Positions 11,545 through 21,300 of a stretch of DNA of 64,000 nucleotides are shown piece by piece (position 1 is the stretch's first letter; every line of letters begins with the position of its first letter). The notes under the pieces were generated by a model. The model ran no database searches. It was given only the letters and a program-made list of their open reading frames with translations, and was not told the DNA's origin. The translations under genes were made by a program, and so were the position numbers. Origin of the DNA: Fonsecaea monophora (Eukaryota > Ascomycota > Eurotiomycetes > Chaetothyriales > Herpotrichiellaceae); the NCBI RefSeq assembly GCF_001642475.1, contig NW_019173936.1, positions 1 to 64,000 on the forward strand. Direction: 5' to 3'.

Positions 11545-11551
11545 TGAGTCA
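11545..11551. promoter_or_regulatory. Second Gcn4/CpcA-type site (TGAGTCA) upstream of MET2
   Basis: This is the reverse complement of TGACTCA, 66 bp (about six helical turns) from the first copy and 332 bp before the MET2 ATG. Paired sites are common in genes under cross-pathway control. Confidence 0.55.
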
Positions 11552-11932
11552 AAAATGAAATTCAGTCGAGGGGAATCTGACCCACCAAGTTGAAGTTGAT
11601 ATTTCGGCAGTGGAAGTCAGCGCAGGCGATTTCACCGCTAGACGGTGGGTGCCATTGGCGGGGCTGGTGGCATCATCACACACCAATCGTAATGGGGGGA
11701 AAGAGGCCTCGGTTAAACCTCCAAATGGCAGCTTTTCCGAACTCGTCCCCTGAAAAGAGCCAGAGAGCAAGCCGCAAGGCTGTGGACAGGGACGAGAGCA
11801 AAGCATCTTGAGTCCCCAACAACTGACAACCGACAACCAGTTTATAATAAATCGAAATGCTCCCAAATCTAGTTGCGTATACCGCTCGTTATTCAAATAT
11901 ACGAGAAATCACATAAATCCCTTTCAATGCCC

Positions 11933-13827
11933 TCAGAGGTTTAGCTGGAACTTGGGATGCGTCCTTATCCTCTCGCCATACTTCAAGAAGATCCAGATCA
12001 TAGGGGACATGGCCAGTGAGATGAATGCAAGAAGGCTGTTCCCCCATCCGAGCCCCAGTTTGTTGTACATATCTCGTCCAGCCAGGGGGAGGACTGCACC
12101 CCCAAGGCTACGGAGGACGGTATTGGCCGCCATGGCGCTCGCGGCATAAAGGGTGAACGCACTGGGATGAAGTCAGTCACGCCGATCAAAAGGCTTGGGG
12201 AATCAAACTGCATACTCAACCAGATAAATAGACAGCGACATGAAGGATGCGACCATGCCAGCGCCAAGTAAGACCGTCCCTATGATGGGAACTATCCAAT
12301 GCACTTTGTACTGGGCAGTCCACCCGTACAAGAAGAGGCCTGCAGGTATAGTTACCGCACCCGGCCAAAGCAATGGCAGACGGTATTCAGGCTTCATCTC
12401 GCCATCTTTCGCCAGCTTCCTCAGCAGCTTGTCGGAAAACGATCCAAATATCAACAGTCCGATAAATTGGCCCAGTCCGATGCCTAAGAAGACAAGTCCA
12501 ACATTACTAGGACTAATGCCGTACTGATCTTGAAAGATAAACGTCATGGTTGTGAACATCAAGTAAAGATATCCGTACACAACCGCCAGGTACAGAGAAA
12601 GAAAGAATATGATCGGCGACAGAAATAGCATTTTTGTTGGACGGACCACACTCAGCATAAACAACTGCGAAGGAGTCCTGGAAGATTGAAGAGCAGACCG
12701 AAGCTTGTCATTGCCTGTTTCCTTTCGGAGTCGCCTGACTTTTCTCTCGAGGAGAACGGGCGGATATGTTTCTCTTTGAAAGATAAGTGCCATGGCGAAC
12801 ATGACTGCGGTCTGTTTCAAGTCAGTCCTGCAATGGGATTCACACGCCACCCGACGCCAGCCGGGGGGAAGGGCATGCATACACAAATAGCGAGAAGATA
12901 GAAGTTCCACTGCCATCCGGCGGCTTCAGAGAGATATGATCCAACGACAGGACCCAGGCTGTCCACAGTCAGCACCATTACTTCATAGATAGTATGCGCC
13001 GGGTGGTACACACCTTGGTCCAAACAGAATTGGAAAGGTCCAGACACTCATGACCTTTCCGCGCTGGTCTTGTCTAAAGGTATCTGCTATAGAACCAGAT
13101 CCGACAGTCAAGGGACAAGAACCTGCCAGACCGGCCAGGAATCGAAACACAATCAGCATGGACAAGTTTGTCGACTTGCCACAGGCGAAAGTGAATATCC
13201 CGAAGAGGAATGTGTTGACATGATAGACCGGCAGTCGCCCGTACAATTCACTCATCGGAGCTCTGACGGTGGATCAGCCACAGATGTCTTACAACAAGGG
13301 CATCAGGGCTCGCGCACAAGCCCCAGATCAGTCGAATAAGGAAACAAGCACTCACATAAACAGTGGACCAAAGGCATACCCGAGCACATAGACGGATACG
13401 GAGAACGATGCTAAGTCCTCACTGTTGGAGTGAAAGTCTTTCATCACCTGGGGCACACCGGGTGCAAACATGGACGAACCGAAAGGTCTGAGCAACTGTC
13501 AGTATCAAGGATGTAATGCTTACGGGCAGTCATTCTCTTGGTCACCGACGTCAAAATCGTTATCGAGGACAGCAGAGCAACATTGGTCCATTTCCTCCGC
13601 GCAGGCCAGTTCATAGGGTTCTCTGGATCATTCGGACCGTCCCAATTGACCACGTCTGGATCGGTCGTCGTTTCTACCGTGGTGGTTATGACATCTTTCT
13701 CTTCAAGCACCGACAACGCCTTTTCAACGTCTCCGTCGTCCACATGGGAATTGTTGCCCCTCTCCAACGAGCTGGATACGCTTGGGGTAATGCGCTCAAT
13801 GTCGGTGGGTTTCTCACTGGGCGCCAT
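11933..13827 (-). CDS. MFS transporter, DHA1 (drug:H+ antiporter, Tpo1-like) type
   Basis: Twelve-helix major facilitator of the DHA1 family with a cytosolic N-terminus, predicted 519 residues. Six exons were built: 13550-13827, 13356-13487, 13014-13262, 12883-12958, 12216-12811 and 11933-12161. Introns are 62, 93, 55, 71 and 54 nt. The joins restore family stretches: SSMFAPGVPQVM, FIAPMSELYGRLPVYH (motif A region), FGPSLGPVVGSYLSEAAGW (motif C-like) and YLVDAFTLYAASAMAANTVLRS. The first intron needs a GTCGGT donor; the nearby GTAAGC would break the frame. Relatives export drugs, polyamines or secondary metabolites. No biosynthetic cluster adjoins the gene, so the substrate is unknown. The cassette order is clear, but intron 1 is the least certain boundary. 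Confidence 0.88.
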
Positions 13828-14662
13828 GGCGCTATCAACTTTCCTCTTAGCAAAACTGGCTGGTTCGAGATATGGTTTCCATCATTCCGGGTACGAAGCC
13901 TGCGGAATGGGAGGGGGAAAACGCGACGAGCAAGCGGCTCTCTTTAGTTATAGGTTCTTCTTGGGACGACCTTCCCATCATGGCAAAGTTCCCCATCCAT
14001 GGACTTTGACCGAGGCGGACCGCTGCCCGGTGGAAAATTCATGCAGATTGCTGGCTGGGTTTGTGGGTGATTAGAGGGCATCGTTCGTGCGCTCTTGGAC
14101 CGGGTGTTGCGGCACAGTTTGCGGGGTCTCGTCCGTTGGGATGAATGGGCACAACGGATCTCGCCAGGGATCGCCCAATTCTTCCGTACGAGGGTATCAG
14201 GAGGGGGCGAGGGCTCAGCGAGTCGGCGGATAGAGCCTTCTCCAGCCTTACAGTAGTGTCCACTGGGCTGCGCAAAACTTCCGCTGGAGGGATCAGTGTG
14301 TAAACTGCGAGTCAGTGAGTAGTGAGTACTCAGTAGTGAGCGGTGTGCCAGCCACCACGGCTATTTACATTGGGCATCGTGGCATCACCCAAAACGTCTA
14401 TACCTAGGTCTATTTGCTCTGTTCACCTCGGTGTTACTCCAACTTGATCCTTGTTAGCTCCTCAATTTGACCTCCGTCTTGATAACAGATTTCGAGATTG
14501 ACTCTGTTATCAAGCGCCTTATTTGCTATGCTAGATCCTGACCTTCTTGTTTCAATGTCAAGAGGCGAAAAAAATACACCTTCGCCGGTCAACTAGAAAT
14601 GGACCATCCCAACATCCCCCGCATATCTGCATGGTTCTCATCAGGGATTCAGACGCCAATCT
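13828..14662. other. MFS gene 5' region and SEC24 3' side
   Basis: No gene is supported. A short array of AGTGAGT/AGTAGTGAG-like direct repeats occurs at about 14310-14342. The remainder is promoter sequence for the MFS gene and 3' flank of SEC24. Confidence 0.55.
14310..14342. repeat. Short AGTGAGT-type direct repeats
   Basis: The motif GTGAG/AGTAGTGAG recurs about four times within 33 bp, broken by AGTACTCAGT. It is low-complexity, and a function as an operator is not indicated. Confidence 0.5.
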
Positions 14663-17600
14663 TCATGTCCAGTATGGTGCCTTCAACCCCGTCAAGTTAC
14701 TCAAGATCCCCTCGTGATCTCCCGTGTCTTCCTTCTTCCTTTGCCCACTCAGCTCCATCTGAATCGCCCGGTGCACATGGACGAGCCAGTCCACATAACT
14801 TTGGGCCTCATTGTTGCGGTCTTCTACCAACATCCGAGCATATTCGAACTCCGAACCATCTAGTCCTTGTCTTGCGAGTGTGAAGCTTGCAGCCTTGCTC
14901 CCACGGACCGTGGACATGTACTGCAACAGGTTCCGCACTTGGGCATTCAGATGCGTCTCCAAGACCGGCAACTCGTTCAGCATGGGATCGAGGCTTTGCA
15001 GGCTGGTTTTGCCTTCTCCAAAGAGATCCTCCAGCAGGTTTGGCGAAACTTGTGCGTGAAGCCAGAGCAGCACATTCTGTCCGTCGTCAACCAGATACAC
15101 CCCGCCTTCCTCAACTCTGCCAAATGATGCCCGGACAGTAGGAGGGACCACTAATTGCATGGTCTCGGCGTTGGCGAAACAATCCTCGGCACTCAGGTTG
15201 TGGAGGGCGTATATCCGTGGATAAAGATACAGAGCCGTCTCTGTCACGCCGGAAGATCTCATCAGCCGAGCCGAATGGACCCTGCGATCGGTAGGCTCAA
15301 CACCTCCTGCATCAAATGTGTCAGTGGAAGAATCTCCCAATTTCGCTGATGTAACTATACCTTTGAATGCCCGACTCTTGATCAAGCCGAGCGTATAGAT
15401 GGCAAACTCCTTCAGGTGCTCTGGAAGCACGAGCTGTCCCGGAGGATGCGAGCCGGAGAAGTTCTTCCGGTATCCCGCCAGGATATCGATCGTCTTCTCC
15501 GTAATACCCGCGCGAATGTCTTTCAGGGACTTCTCCGAGATTTTGGACGAAGCTTCTTTGGCAATGATGTTAACAACAGCGTCCTGATCGACGGTCCGCA
15601 TGGTGTCGGCAGCGCCTTCGTTCACCGCGGCCACCACATTTATGCACCTGACTCTCCTTTGTCCGGTAGCAGAGGTGTAAAGGAGCGCTGCCTGGAAGTG
15701 GGCATCCAACTTGGCATCCAACTTGCCGTCGTAAGTAAATGTGACCCCTATGGCTTTGTCGGCGTCGACAGTCCCAATCTCCAGATCCGCTCCGAAGGAA
15801 TGCTGGAGAAACGACCCATAGTAAGCAGACACCTGCAAGCCGTTGGAGCACCGCACCTTCATCAAAGCTTGGTACCCTGTCTCTCGGTGTAAAGAGTGCT
15901 CGATTTCGAGCTGCAGCTTGAGAGAATCTCGAGGAGCGACGAAATTTGGATAGAAGAACATCTCACCGCCCGTCAGTCGTGACATATGTCCTATTGTTGC
16001 GATGTCCATATATCCTCCGCCTGCAGCGGCCAGGAAAAAGTCCACTCCGATACCTGCAGTCACCATTGCCCCAGCGGTCTTCTTCCAGCCCGGGTGCTCA
16101 GTAGTGAACAAACGGCGTTCCGCATCTGTGTCTCGGCCTTTGCCATCGTCCCTAAGATGCAACCTCCCGGGACCCCAAGTGGGCAATGTCGATAGTGAAC
16201 ATATTATTTTGCCCCCAGTGGCAGTCAGGGCGGCCAGGGCGGCATTAAGCGCAGGCAGTAATGCAGGCTCTGGGTGCTTGATTGTGGAGAACATGGTAGG
16301 GATAGCTTTCAGGAGTGCTGTGATCACATCTTTCGATTCTTGGGGGTCGACAAACAATCCGTCTGCCAAAGGCACAAAGGGGTCTTCAAGGTCTGTCACC
16401 ACCATCATTTGAGCGGTGTCCAGGCCAGGTGTAAGATTGTAGAATTGCACCTCCTTGTCATACGTGACAATGCCGACCCTGGCCCCTGCTGGTAGTCCAA
16501 TGGACAACGTATCCTCACCTGAAGACATCTCACCTTCACGTCCATAGATGCTGTCCAGGATGCCCTGACAAACGGCGTTGACAAACCCCTTATTGATAGC
16601 CTCCTGGGTGATGTCGATCATGAACAACCACCGCATGGGAACTGGCTCCTTTGTATAGTATTCTTTCGGCACGAGATATTCCACAGTCCCCATCATGAGT
16701 TCTGGCCGTTGTAACCGGTCAACCCTGACACCAGCCGCGTCCGTAGGTGCGAAGTACTCAGGTGCCACATCGTTGGGGAAGCTACACATGTTGCACACCA
16801 GTTTGTTGCCGCCAGATCTGAAGGTCATGAAGGGGTTGATGTATGTCCTGCATCTCCGACATCGAGGAGGGCCGAGTTCGCCAAAGTCTAATACAGGGAT
16901 AGGCTGTTCGCCTTCTTGGAGGGGAGCGAACGGCTGCAGAACAAGACCCAGTGGAAGCCCCGTTGACGCAAGAGCCTCGGCCGTCGAAGGTATATTGTTG
17001 ACCGTCAACCGCGCGAACTTGGGTGAAGAATTTCCCTGGTCGTGGGCGACGAAGGGAATAGCCGCGGGAGGTGGAAGATGCTTCTCCATGGTTGGATAGA
17101 CATTGAGCTGGTAATATTGTGTCGCAACGTCTCGTGATCTTGCCACACTCGGGATTTGCTCTGGGTCAACACGTCCTTGTGTGGCCACAGCCTCCTCACC
17201 CATGCGCAGTCTGTCTGCTGAGTTCACAAACGATGTCTCCGCTGGTTGTCCCGCGATTACCCCTGGCCCAGCGCTGGGGAATTGGGTTCCTCCAAAAGGC
17301 CCTGCAGGTGCTGCAGCGCCCACTGGCGCCGTCGGTGCTGGGCTTATCTCGTGATATGCATGCCTCTCCTTCTTTCTGTGAGATCGTGCGGGCGCACCCG
17401 CCACTTCTAGTCCTCCCATTTGTGCCGCCAGGCCATTCATGACATCTTGATGTTGAGGTATATGCCCCGCATCCTGTCCCAGAGAGGGCGCCAGTTGTGC
17501 ATTGGCTTGGACATGCTGAGCGTTTGGATCTCCACCATACTGCGGCCAGCCTGGCTGTGGGCTGACCGAGGGCTGGAAACTCGGAGGGTGTTGTTGGGTT

Positions 17601-17683
17601 TGAGGATCCGCATATCTGGGATCCTGATTCATTTGGTAGGGCATGCCATGACCACTACCATATTGGGAGCCGTAGCCTGCCAT
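14663..17683 (-). CDS. SEC24: COPII coat cargo adaptor Sec24
   Basis: Sec24 pairs with Sec23 in the inner COPII coat and selects cargo at ER exit sites. Predicted 988 residues, exons 15361-17683 and 14663-15306. Order: a Pro/Gln/Gly-rich N-terminal arm (1-160), a zinc finger with C275-x2-C278 and C297-x2-C300, a trunk domain (MRWLFMIDITQEAINKGFV and after), beta-sandwich and helical domains, and a C-terminal gelsolin-like domain ending LTGLKAPYWT. The 54-nt stretch 15307-15360 is open in frame but has GTATAG, a CTGAC branch site and GCAG. Removing it turns an odd insertion into SRAFKGGVEP, as in relatives, so it is treated as an intron. The ATG at 17683 (MAGYGS) is preferred over an upstream TTG. 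Length fits the family. Confidence 0.93.
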   Translation of the reverse strand: MAGYGSQYGSGHGMPYQMNQDPRYADPQTQQHPPSFQPSVSPQPGWPQYGGDPNAQHVQANAQLAPSLGQDAGHIPQHQDVMNGLAAQMGGLEVAGAPARSHRKKERHAYHEISPAPTAPVGAAAPAGPFGGTQFPSAGPGVIAGQPAETSFVNSADRLRMGEEAVATQGRVDPEQIPSVARSRDVATQYYQLNVYPTMEKHLPPPAAIPFVAHDQGNSSPKFARLTVNNIPSTAEALASTGLPLGLVLQPFAPLQEGEQPIPVLDFGELGPPRCRRCRTYINPFMTFRSGGNKLVCNMCSFPNDVAPEYFAPTDAAGVRVDRLQRPELMMGTVEYLVPKEYYTKEPVPMRWLFMIDITQEAINKGFVNAVCQGILDSIYGREGEMSSGEDTLSIGLPAGARVGIVTYDKEVQFYNLTPGLDTAQMMVVTDLEDPFVPLADGLFVDPQESKDVITALLKAIPTMFSTIKHPEPALLPALNAALAALTATGGKIICSLSTLPTWGPGRLHLRDDGKGRDTDAERRLFTTEHPGWKKTAGAMVTAGIGVDFFLAAAGGGYMDIATIGHMSRLTGGEMFFYPNFVAPRDSLKLQLEIEHSLHRETGYQALMKVRCSNGLQVSAYYGSFLQHSFGADLEIGTVDADKAIGVTFTYDGKLDAKLDAHFQAALLYTSATGQRRVRCINVVAAVNEGAADTMRTVDQDAVVNIIAKEASSKISEKSLKDIRAGITEKTIDILAGYRKNFSGSHPPGQLVLPEHLKEFAIYTLGLIKSRAFKGIVTSAKLGDSSTDTFDAGGVEPTDRRVHSARLMRSSGVTETALYLYPRIYALHNLSAEDCFANAETMQLVVPPTVRASFGRVEEGGVYLVDDGQNVLLWLHAQVSPNLLEDLFGEGKTSLQSLDPMLNELPVLETHLNAQVRNLLQYMSTVRGSKAASFTLARQGLDGSEFEYARMLVEDRNNEAQSYVDWLVHVHRAIQMELSGQRKKEDTGDHEGILSNLTGLKAPYWT

Positions 17684-18321
17684 TCTCAAAGCATCGACAC
17701 AAATAACTTTAGGGAGTGGACGGACGTCGCTTCATAGTGATGGTGAAATGGGCGGGGTTAGCATCTGAAGAGGGTTGCACACTATCGAGCAGTAATGTCC
17801 AACAACCAAGTGGTGATTGCAAGTCGAGGATGTGATTGACAACAGGAAGGACAAGTGGCATCAAATAGGAGTTGGACAAGAGACGTGATGCCACTAGAAG
17901 TGGGACATCGAGACGTGTTCTTTGGCAACTTTTTTGGGAGACGCCAAACTCCAAAAGCCGGCTTACCTGCTATAAGAGAAAGTCTTGTGTGATGACCGGT
18001 AACCGCCTTGTCACTTCCACAGATTTGCAACTCACTTTGTTACTTACTTGCCAGGCTTGCCTACTAAAGCACTGATCTATCCAATCCCCCCACGGTCAGG
18101 ACTTCAAGCAGACCACAAATACTAGGTATTGCACATCTGTAATAACACATTTTGAATTGGGGGAAAATAACTAAGCTGGCTTAATGAAAGCTCAAGTTGA
18201 CTGTGGGCTGCTCCTGTCCATGGTATACAACGCTTCCACATTCATACCCAGTGTGTCATCCAGATATTGGCACAAGCATGGAAATTCTCAGTCGACCATA
18301 CCAGTCCATTTTGGCTGCTGG
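17684..18321. other. SEC24 5' region and THO2 3' side
   Basis: No gene is supported. The interval holds the SEC24 promoter, including a 10-bp-armed inverted repeat (17854-17895) listed separately, and the 3' flank of THO2. Confidence 0.55.
17854..17895. repeat. Inverted repeat AGTGGCATCA / TGATGCCACT upstream of SEC24
   Basis: Perfect 10-bp arms at 17854-17863 and 17886-17895 are separated by 22 bp. The element sits about 170-210 bp before the SEC24 ATG, in promoter position. It could be a dimeric regulator site or chance. Confidence 0.6.
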
Positions 18322-21300
18322 TCAGCGTCGCGCCCGTTTACTTTCGCTTGAAACCCTTGATCCTCCTCTGCCTCCGCCGCTTCCATGGCCAGGACCGCCA
18401 TAGTTACTCGGTTCATCACCCCGCCCGTGTTTTCTCGAGGATGGATTGTCATCCCTTGAAGGAGCAGATCTCGAATACCCAGTTCGCCGATCGTCTGCCT
18501 CTGGCGGGTGATTCTCTCTCCTACTCGGCCTCTCATCCCGCCTCGAAACATCACCGAGTCCATATCGATCTTCCCCTCCATCTCGGCCATTTCGCTCACT
18601 CCGATGTTCTCTATCTCCACGTGATTCATCATGCCGACTTGAATGTCGTGATGGTCTCCTCTCAGGTCCGCGCTCTTCGCTAAGTTCGCCCCTGCGATCC
18701 CTGTTGCTGTCGTGGCGTGATGACGGAGGTCGGGTGCCCACTGGCACTTCGTTAGGGTTCGAGGAAGCAAACAAATCGTGTGGTGGATAACCATTAGAAC
18801 TTTGATTGTGGCCGGTAGCCGCTGGGCCACCGGGCGGTGGCGGCGGTGGCGGCGGAGGGGGCATGTGCGGACCAAAGTTCGTACTACTCTGTCTCGCATT
18901 GCCTCGACCGCGGATCGAGGTACCAGCCTGGGCAAGGGTGTTGTTGACAGCGGCGAGAGGGTTGCGGTTGTTTCGTCCCCCGCGCATGTTCCCGTCTCCG
19001 GCCTGTGGGCCGGATGGTGGACCTCTACTTGTGGGCGACGGCCCAGACGGAGCTCCAGGAGGAGCACTTCCTCTTGGACCTGCTGGTGGCTGAGTCGGTG
19101 GCGCAGGTGGTGCACCCTGACTCGAGCGCGAGGTTTCCGAGACTGCTGAATCGATTTGGCTGAGGCGAGAAGGATGAACACCTACCGCATCAGCAGCAGG
19201 AGTGGAAGGGGTCGATGAGGGCTCGGCATAGGAACTAGTCCGTCCATGTCGTCTCGAAGGTCCAGTAGGAGTTGGTCGATCGGTATTCGAGGATGGCGGC
19301 ACTTGCGTATTGAGTGGGGGAGCTCTCATCCTCGATCCTCCTGACGTTGGCCGACCACGAGGCCCAGAGGGCACATCAGACTCTTGACCACGATCCGGGG
19401 TCTGCGAGCCGGCCGGTTGCTGCGTCGATTCTTGCTCCAGCCTGCCGTGCTGCAAGTCAACAGGAGGGGGCTGTCTGAGGTCTCGTGGGTCTCTCTTGTA
19501 CGAACTTGCTGCACTAGAACGAGAAGAATTGACACCTGGCTCGAGAGAAGCAGGTGTGTAAGAGATTTGCCGGGTGGATGCAGTTTCTGGCCTGAGCCGA
19601 TCGTCCGCGTCGCGACGGGGATACGCCCGCCGGTCATCTTCTCTTCTTGGTGAACTCGGCCGTGATGATCGTGTCGACTTCTCTTGCCCAAGCGCCGTCG
19701 AACCCGGAAGCGATCTTCGGTCACTATTGCCGTCCCCAATCAACGAAGTGCGCGGTGGATTAACTATCGTCTGTGGAGGCTCCGGGACGATGTCCTTCTT
19801 CTGAGGAGGTTGTGGTTCTGGTCTAGAGGATTCCAGAGCTGATGGAGGTCTTGATCTTGGAGCGGCTCCACGGCCTTCCCGCTCACGTTCTGTTGGGGGA
19901 GGGCGCACGGGTGGACGATCTCTCTCATGAGCAGGAGGTCGATCGTATGGAGTTCTCCTGTCGTGCTCTCGACCGTACCCTCGTTCCTCACGGGTGCCAT
20001 GGCCTGAGCCATCCGGGCGTTCATACCTCCGGGCATGTCGCTCGTAATCGTCAAAGCCAGGATCCGAACGGTCTGGTCGGTCTGGTCGTTCCAACCCTCG
20101 GTATCCTAGTCTTGAATCTCGACTGGTCCGCACGTCAAGTGGTAGTCTCGGAGCGTCAACTTCCAAGCGACTCGACAGGCGTGGACTTTCTCGATGACCA
20201 TTCCGAGATTCCACCAGCTCTGGTCGGTTCGGAAGATTCGCAGAAGGCCGAGATGGAGGAGGGGTAAGCCGCCTGGGAAGTTCATGGGGCTTGGACGTTT
20301 CTGCGCGCGGAGGCCTCGACTCTCGTTTTGCGTTCGCTAGAGGCTCAGTGCCTTGTCGAGATGGTGTCGAGGCGCCATTGGTGTTCCCTGGTCTGGAGCT
20401 TGTCCTAGAAGCTGGCGTATGGGGCCCGCTGGTAGCTTGGGGCTTCGCAGTCTTGCTCGGTTCTTCACCATCTTTCTTTTCGGGAGCATCTTTCCCTTCT
20501 GACTTCGATGGTGCATCCGTCATTTCAGCATCCTTGAGTTCAGAATTCCCTTCCTTTTTGGTTGCCATAATGCTGGCAGCTGGAGGTTCTTGTGAGGAAG
20601 AAGTCTTCTGTTGGGATGGATCACGCTCAGGCTCGCCGTTCCTTTCTGGCCCTTTGCGAAAGGTGTCCAACCCCACCCACACCTTCTCCCGCCTATGCAA
20701 GGCACCTAGCAGGGCTTGAGATGAAACTTTCAGATCTTCTTTGTCAGAATCGCGGAGCCTATCGACTGCCTTCTGCAATCCTGTGCCGTGCCAATTGACC
20801 GCGGGATAGACCCCTGATATCACGCGTAGGACAGAAATCGCGTTCCTGACGTGCATGTATTCCGGGGATGTCAGACATTTCTGAAGAGCCGTGTGGAGAT
20901 TCCCATGCCATTTGTAGAGCACTCTTTGGAAACTCTCAAAATCCAGCAGGGAAACGACTTTTCCTGCTTCAACTTTCATAGCAAACCCAGGGAGATTTTT
21001 CTTAAGACCCCAGCCTTCCCGTTCATATATTGTTTTAGAAGCATGCCAACGAGCAAGATCTTTCAGCACCTCATTGAGGAATTTTCCCAGATTATCTGCT
21101 TCTTTTGATGTGCACATGAATATCAGCGAGATAAGTCGGGCAGGCTTGAAGAAAAGATCGTAAAAACCGAGCGTTCTGAAATTCGGCGTTCCAGCCCCGT
21201 GCAGAAACTTGACAAATTTGAAGCAGAAGTAGGCATCCAGCGGAGAAGACAGCATCCGGGGGAGGAAGCAATGCTCGATGAGCGTGGTGTTCAATGCCTT

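Larger units (their letters stand above)
11214..11932. other. MET2 promoter region and 3' side of the MFS gene
   Basis: No gene is supported in this interval. It contains the upstream region of MET2 (minus strand) and the 3' flank of the MFS transporter (minus strand). The notable content is the pair of Gcn4/CpcA-type elements listed separately. Confidence 0.6.

Noticed and set aside
13500..13540. GTAAGC as donor of MFS intron 1
   Set aside because: It breaks the reading frame into exon 2, whereas GTCGGT keeps the family sequence.
16695..17099. Plus-strand open frames opposite SEC24 and opposite THO2
   Set aside because: Antisense shadows of long coding regions, with codon structure set by the minus-strand genes.
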